Shown: positions 30,990 through 33,122 of the stretch, one piece after another
How the letters are laid out: each line of letters begins with the position of its first letter
Position numbering within the stretch: the first letter of the stretch is position 1
Assembly (NCBI GenBank): GCA_020353535.1
Contig: CP070696.1
Span: forward strand, 4,024,026 to 4,057,147
DNA: 33,122 nucleotides
Origin: Spirochaetaceae bacterium
GTDB lineage: Bacteria; Spirochaetota; Spirochaetia; SZUA-6; DRHE01
Direction of reading: 5' to 3'
Program-made: the position numbers and the translations under genes
Notes under the pieces: model-generated
The model's database searches: none
Told to the model about the DNA's origin: nothing
Seen by the model: only the letters and a program-made list of their open reading frames with translations

Positions 30990-31982
30990 TTAATCCTCAT
31001 TTATAATTATATCAAATATTATGGAAAGATGGTAGTGCTTTCCCTTTTGAACGTTGAATTTCTTGCTCACGCTGTGATCGGCGATTTTTGCCCGGACCAG
31101 GTGATCTCCCTCGCTTATTGGAATGGGGAAGGAGACCGTTTCGGAAATTTTTTCCCCGTCCAGGTATAACTCTGCCCCAAGGGGAGCATCGATCGACAGT
31201 TGGCTGATCGTTACCTCCAAATCGATGTCTACCAGGCTCGTTTTTCCTGATTCTACTGTAAAACTGGTGTTGATTTCCTTGAACGACGAGGACACTACCC
31301 GAAGTTGGTGAATCCCCGAAGAAAGTTCCAGCCGCTCCGCGGGTGCCGTTATCTGTGCACCGTCTACGAACAGGCTGACCGTTTCACCTTCTAGGCCGTC
31401 AGGGAAGTGCAGGGTCAGGGTTACGAAGCCTTTTCTCGCCAACAGAGGTTTAATAGAAAAATAAAACTTTTTGTCCGCGATTGTAGCCGGGATTCCTTTG
31501 GCTAGCGGAATCATCGTGAGAAGCAGGGGAAAATCGTTTCGCTGTACGGGATGCTCCAGGCGATAGGTGCCCACAGGAAGAGCTTCCTCGATCTGAGGCG
31601 ATGATAGAGGAACAAGGATATAGATTCTGTTCAGATAGGGCAGGTACTGAAAAAAAGCCCGATCGCCCGTGTAGAAACGCACCTGCTCCGTCGGTCGAGG
31701 AGAGAGATTCTTGTAGATCGCCAGGGCGTAGGTGTCGAAGTGCTTTTTGAGCTCGTTGGAAAGGAGTAATTCTATACGGATACCTTCGAGAAAGGGTGTT
31801 TCCCCTTCCAGGGAAATTACTGCAGCTTCCTCCAGGGACAGAGCCACGGTGTGCTCGAAGGCGGCATCGCTGGGAATCTGGACCTCCTCCACCACCAGTC
31901 CGCGAACCTGGTCGGCCCACGAGAACGCGATAATACCGGCAGTTAGTATGATGCAGATACAGACGAGCTTTGGCGCCCTCAT
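30990..31982 (-). CDS. Exported protein with PEGA-like domains
   Basis: This 330-residue protein has a signal peptide (MRAPKLVCICIILTAGIIAF, cleavage after WA). The N-terminal ~180 residues form an unrecognised strand-rich region. Two PEGA-like beta units follow: one around ETVSLFVDGAQITAPAERLE with LSSGIHQLRVVSSSF, the other around APLGAELYLDGEKISETVSF with PISEGDHLVRAKI. PEGA domains are small surface or periplasmic sandwich modules. The start ATG 31982 overlaps the M23 gene stop by four bases (ATGA), with AAGGAA upstream, so translation is coupled. A role beside the M23 peptidase in envelope maintenance is inferred. Confidence 0.88.
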   Translation of the reverse strand: MRAPKLVCICIILTAGIIAFSWADQVRGLVVEEVQIPSDAAFEHTVALSLEEAAVISLEGETPFLEGIRIELLLSNELKKHFDTYALAIYKNLSPRPTEQVRFYTGDRAFFQYLPYLNRIYILVPLSSPQIEEALPVGTYRLEHPVQRNDFPLLLTMIPLAKGIPATIADKKFYFSIKPLLARKGFVTLTLHFPDGLEGETVSLFVDGAQITAPAERLELSSGIHQLRVVSSSFKEINTSFTVESGKTSLVDIDLEVTISQLSIDAPLGAELYLDGEKISETVSFPIPISEGDHLVRAKIADHSVSKKFNVQKGKHYHLSIIFDIIINED

Positions 31983-32926
31983 CGGTTCGTTTCCTTTGGC
32001 AGGGGTAATAGCGGAGCTGGATCGCGGGAAGATCCCCGGCGCCGGATCTCGAAATGAAGATGCGGACCCGTAGAGTATCCGGACGTTCCCACCGCTCCAA
32101 TGATCATACCGGATCGCACTTCGTCGTTCAACCGGACATGGATCTCCGCCAGGTGTCCGTAGATGGTTTGATACCCAGCTTCATGACTGATGATGATCAT
32201 CTTACCTAAAACCGGATCGAAACCAACTGAAGCGACTGTGCCGTCTCTTGCCGCAATCACCTCCGTGTCCAGAGGTGCTGCCAGGTCGATTCCGCGATGA
32301 AACTCCGAATCCCCCGAAAAGGGATTGTCCCGGATGCCGTACCCAGAGGTGAGCATACCGAAGGGCAGGGGAAAACGAAAGAGTATGTTGAGGAAGTAGG
32401 CTCTTTCGATGGGTGTGAAGCCCTGCCCGCGATAGAATTGGGCCCCTTTCAATTGCCCGTTTTTGTCGAGACGTATTGCCTGAGCACCATCCCGTACATT
32501 ATCGCTGATCGAAGCGACGATTTCTTGAAAGGTGCTTGTCGGAGTTTCCCAAACGAAAATACCCGGCTGGTTGGGAATCAGGAGAATCTGCGCTGATTGG
32601 ATAGCCGCCGGATTATCCAAACCGTTCAACGTGGCGATCGTGTCGTACGGCAGATTGAAGCGTGCGCAGAGGGAGAGAAGGTCCATCCCCTCGGCCGGCT
32701 CATAGGAGAACAGACGCAGGGGCGGGAAATCTGCATTATTCTTGCCGGGAAGCCGGCTTTCCGCCTGGAAGTAGGCCTGCAGATCCCCCTGCAGTTGCTT
32801 GAACAGAACATCTTGAGAGCTGAGTTTGTAAATTCGCGGATAGTCGCTGTACGCGGTCGAACAGACAAGCACAAGCACGGCGGCCACGCTCCAGGTGAGG
32901 AATCTAGCTCTTCTTTCGCCTTCCAT
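31979..32926 (-). CDS. LysM plus M23 (LytM-type) metallopeptidase
   Basis: This 315-residue exported protein has a hydrophobic signal segment (about 10-26, LTWSVAAVLVLVCSTAYS). A LysM-like domain (EPAEGMDLLSLCARFNLPYD, then TLNGLDNP and ILLIPNQPG) would bind peptidoglycan. The C-terminal M23 domain has SGYGIRDNPF, EFHRGIDLAAP (first His and Asp zinc ligands), YGHLAEI and GPHLHFEI (HxH ligand), so the zinc site appears complete and the enzyme should be an active endopeptidase. An upstream start at 32980 is possible, but ATG 32926 gives a normal signal peptide and is chosen. It overlaps the preceding gene by 23 bases. Confidence 0.93.
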   Translation of the reverse strand: MEGERRARFLTWSVAAVLVLVCSTAYSDYPRIYKLSSQDVLFKQLQGDLQAYFQAESRLPGKNNADFPPLRLFSYEPAEGMDLLSLCARFNLPYDTIATLNGLDNPAAIQSAQILLIPNQPGIFVWETPTSTFQEIVASISDNVRDGAQAIRLDKNGQLKGAQFYRGQGFTPIERAYFLNILFRFPLPFGMLTSGYGIRDNPFSGDSEFHRGIDLAAPLDTEVIAARDGTVASVGFDPVLGKMIIISHEAGYQTIYGHLAEIHVRLNDEVRSGMIIGAVGTSGYSTGPHLHFEIRRRGSSRDPAPLLPLPKETNR

Positions 32927-33116
32927 ACTTGAGGAATCCCAAAAGCAGCAGCCAAAAAATCGCGACCAGAATCGCAACAATCGTTTGCCCCCGGCTGATC
33001 AGGAATGCAGCCCCGTAGATCACCGCAATGGAGGCAACGATAACGGCTACTGTTTTGAGTATCGGCAGGATTGTGCGGTTGAGATACAACCGAAGCGCTC
33101 CGGGATCCCTGCTCAT
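32904..33116 (-). CDS. Small membrane protein with two transmembrane helices
   Basis: This 70-residue protein has hydrophobic helices at about 15-40 (ILPILKTVAVIVASIAVIYG) and 45-62 (TIVAILVAIFWLLLLGFL), joined by a short polar turn, and a basic C-terminus (KYGRRKKS). No catalytic motif is seen. ATG 33116 is near the window edge, and the frame is open to the end, so a start further upstream is possible. It overlaps the M23 peptidase start, suggesting translational coupling. I cannot name the family. Confidence 0.65.
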   Translation of the reverse strand: MSRDPGALRLYLNRTILPILKTVAVIVASIAVIYGAAFLISRGQTIVAILVAIFWLLLLGFLKYGRRKKS

Positions 33117-33122
33117 ACGGAC

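Overview
This window looks like part of a chromosome from a free-living, moderately GC-rich spirochaete (Spirochaetota). The assignment is an inference. It rests on spirochaete-style lipoprotein signal peptides, a PilZ/DUF1577-like protein, periplasmic PEGA, LysM/M23 and TPR proteins, several porin-like outer-membrane proteins, and many conserved 'spirochaete hypothetical' style genes. No rRNA, tRNA, CRISPR array, insertion sequence or phage gene was seen. No stretch longer than 300 bases lacks a gene.

Layout. 1-1322 (minus): ribosomal operon rpsF-ssb followed by a gene, cut by the window edge, whose N-terminus is a 16-residue Lys/Ala/Glu tandem repeat; from gene order it is probably rpsR. 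1507-1977 (plus): a small unknown protein. 1974-6022 (minus): a tightly packed four-gene operon (lipoprotein, HD-domain protein, lipoprotein with a CsgG/LpoB-like part and two PPC-like domains, PilZ protein). 6136-9470 (plus): HD phosphohydrolase, TtcA-like tRNA thiolation enzyme, metallophosphoesterase, small unknown protein. 9480-11894 (minus): unknown protein, a voltage-sensor/HAMP membrane protein, and a DUF503/YlxP protein. 11971-20782 (plus): an outer-membrane cluster made of a ~1700-residue protein with SprA-like motifs, a beta-barrel protein and a FecR-domain/barrel fusion. mutL follows at once (20815-22614). 22724-25236 (minus): two TPR proteins. 25352-26961 (plus): metallophosphoesterase plus a ParB/Srx-fold protein. 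26975-30264 (minus): short ParB-like protein, gcvH and a class A penicillin-binding protein. 30318-30782 (plus): a shortened S1C-type pseudoprotease. 30990-33116 (minus): small membrane protein, LysM/M23 peptidase and PEGA protein, closed by a strong intrinsic terminator.

How it fits together. Much of the window serves the cell envelope: peptidoglycan synthesis and trimming (class A PBP, M23), outer-membrane assembly and transport, and periplasmic scaffolds. The most unusual items are (i) a membrane protein with a textbook S4 voltage-sensing helix coupled to an extracytoplasmic domain and a HAMP-like segment instead of a pore, (ii) a SprA-like giant outer-membrane protein, and (iii) a recurring pattern in which operon-first genes have promoter elements positioned so that transcription would begin on or next to the start codon, while operon-internal genes carry clear Shine-Dalgarno sequences. 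Item (iii) suggests leaderless translation for mutL, the class A PBP, a lipoprotein operon and perhaps others.

Limits: all family calls come from reading motifs by eye. No database, structure prediction or RNA folding program was used.
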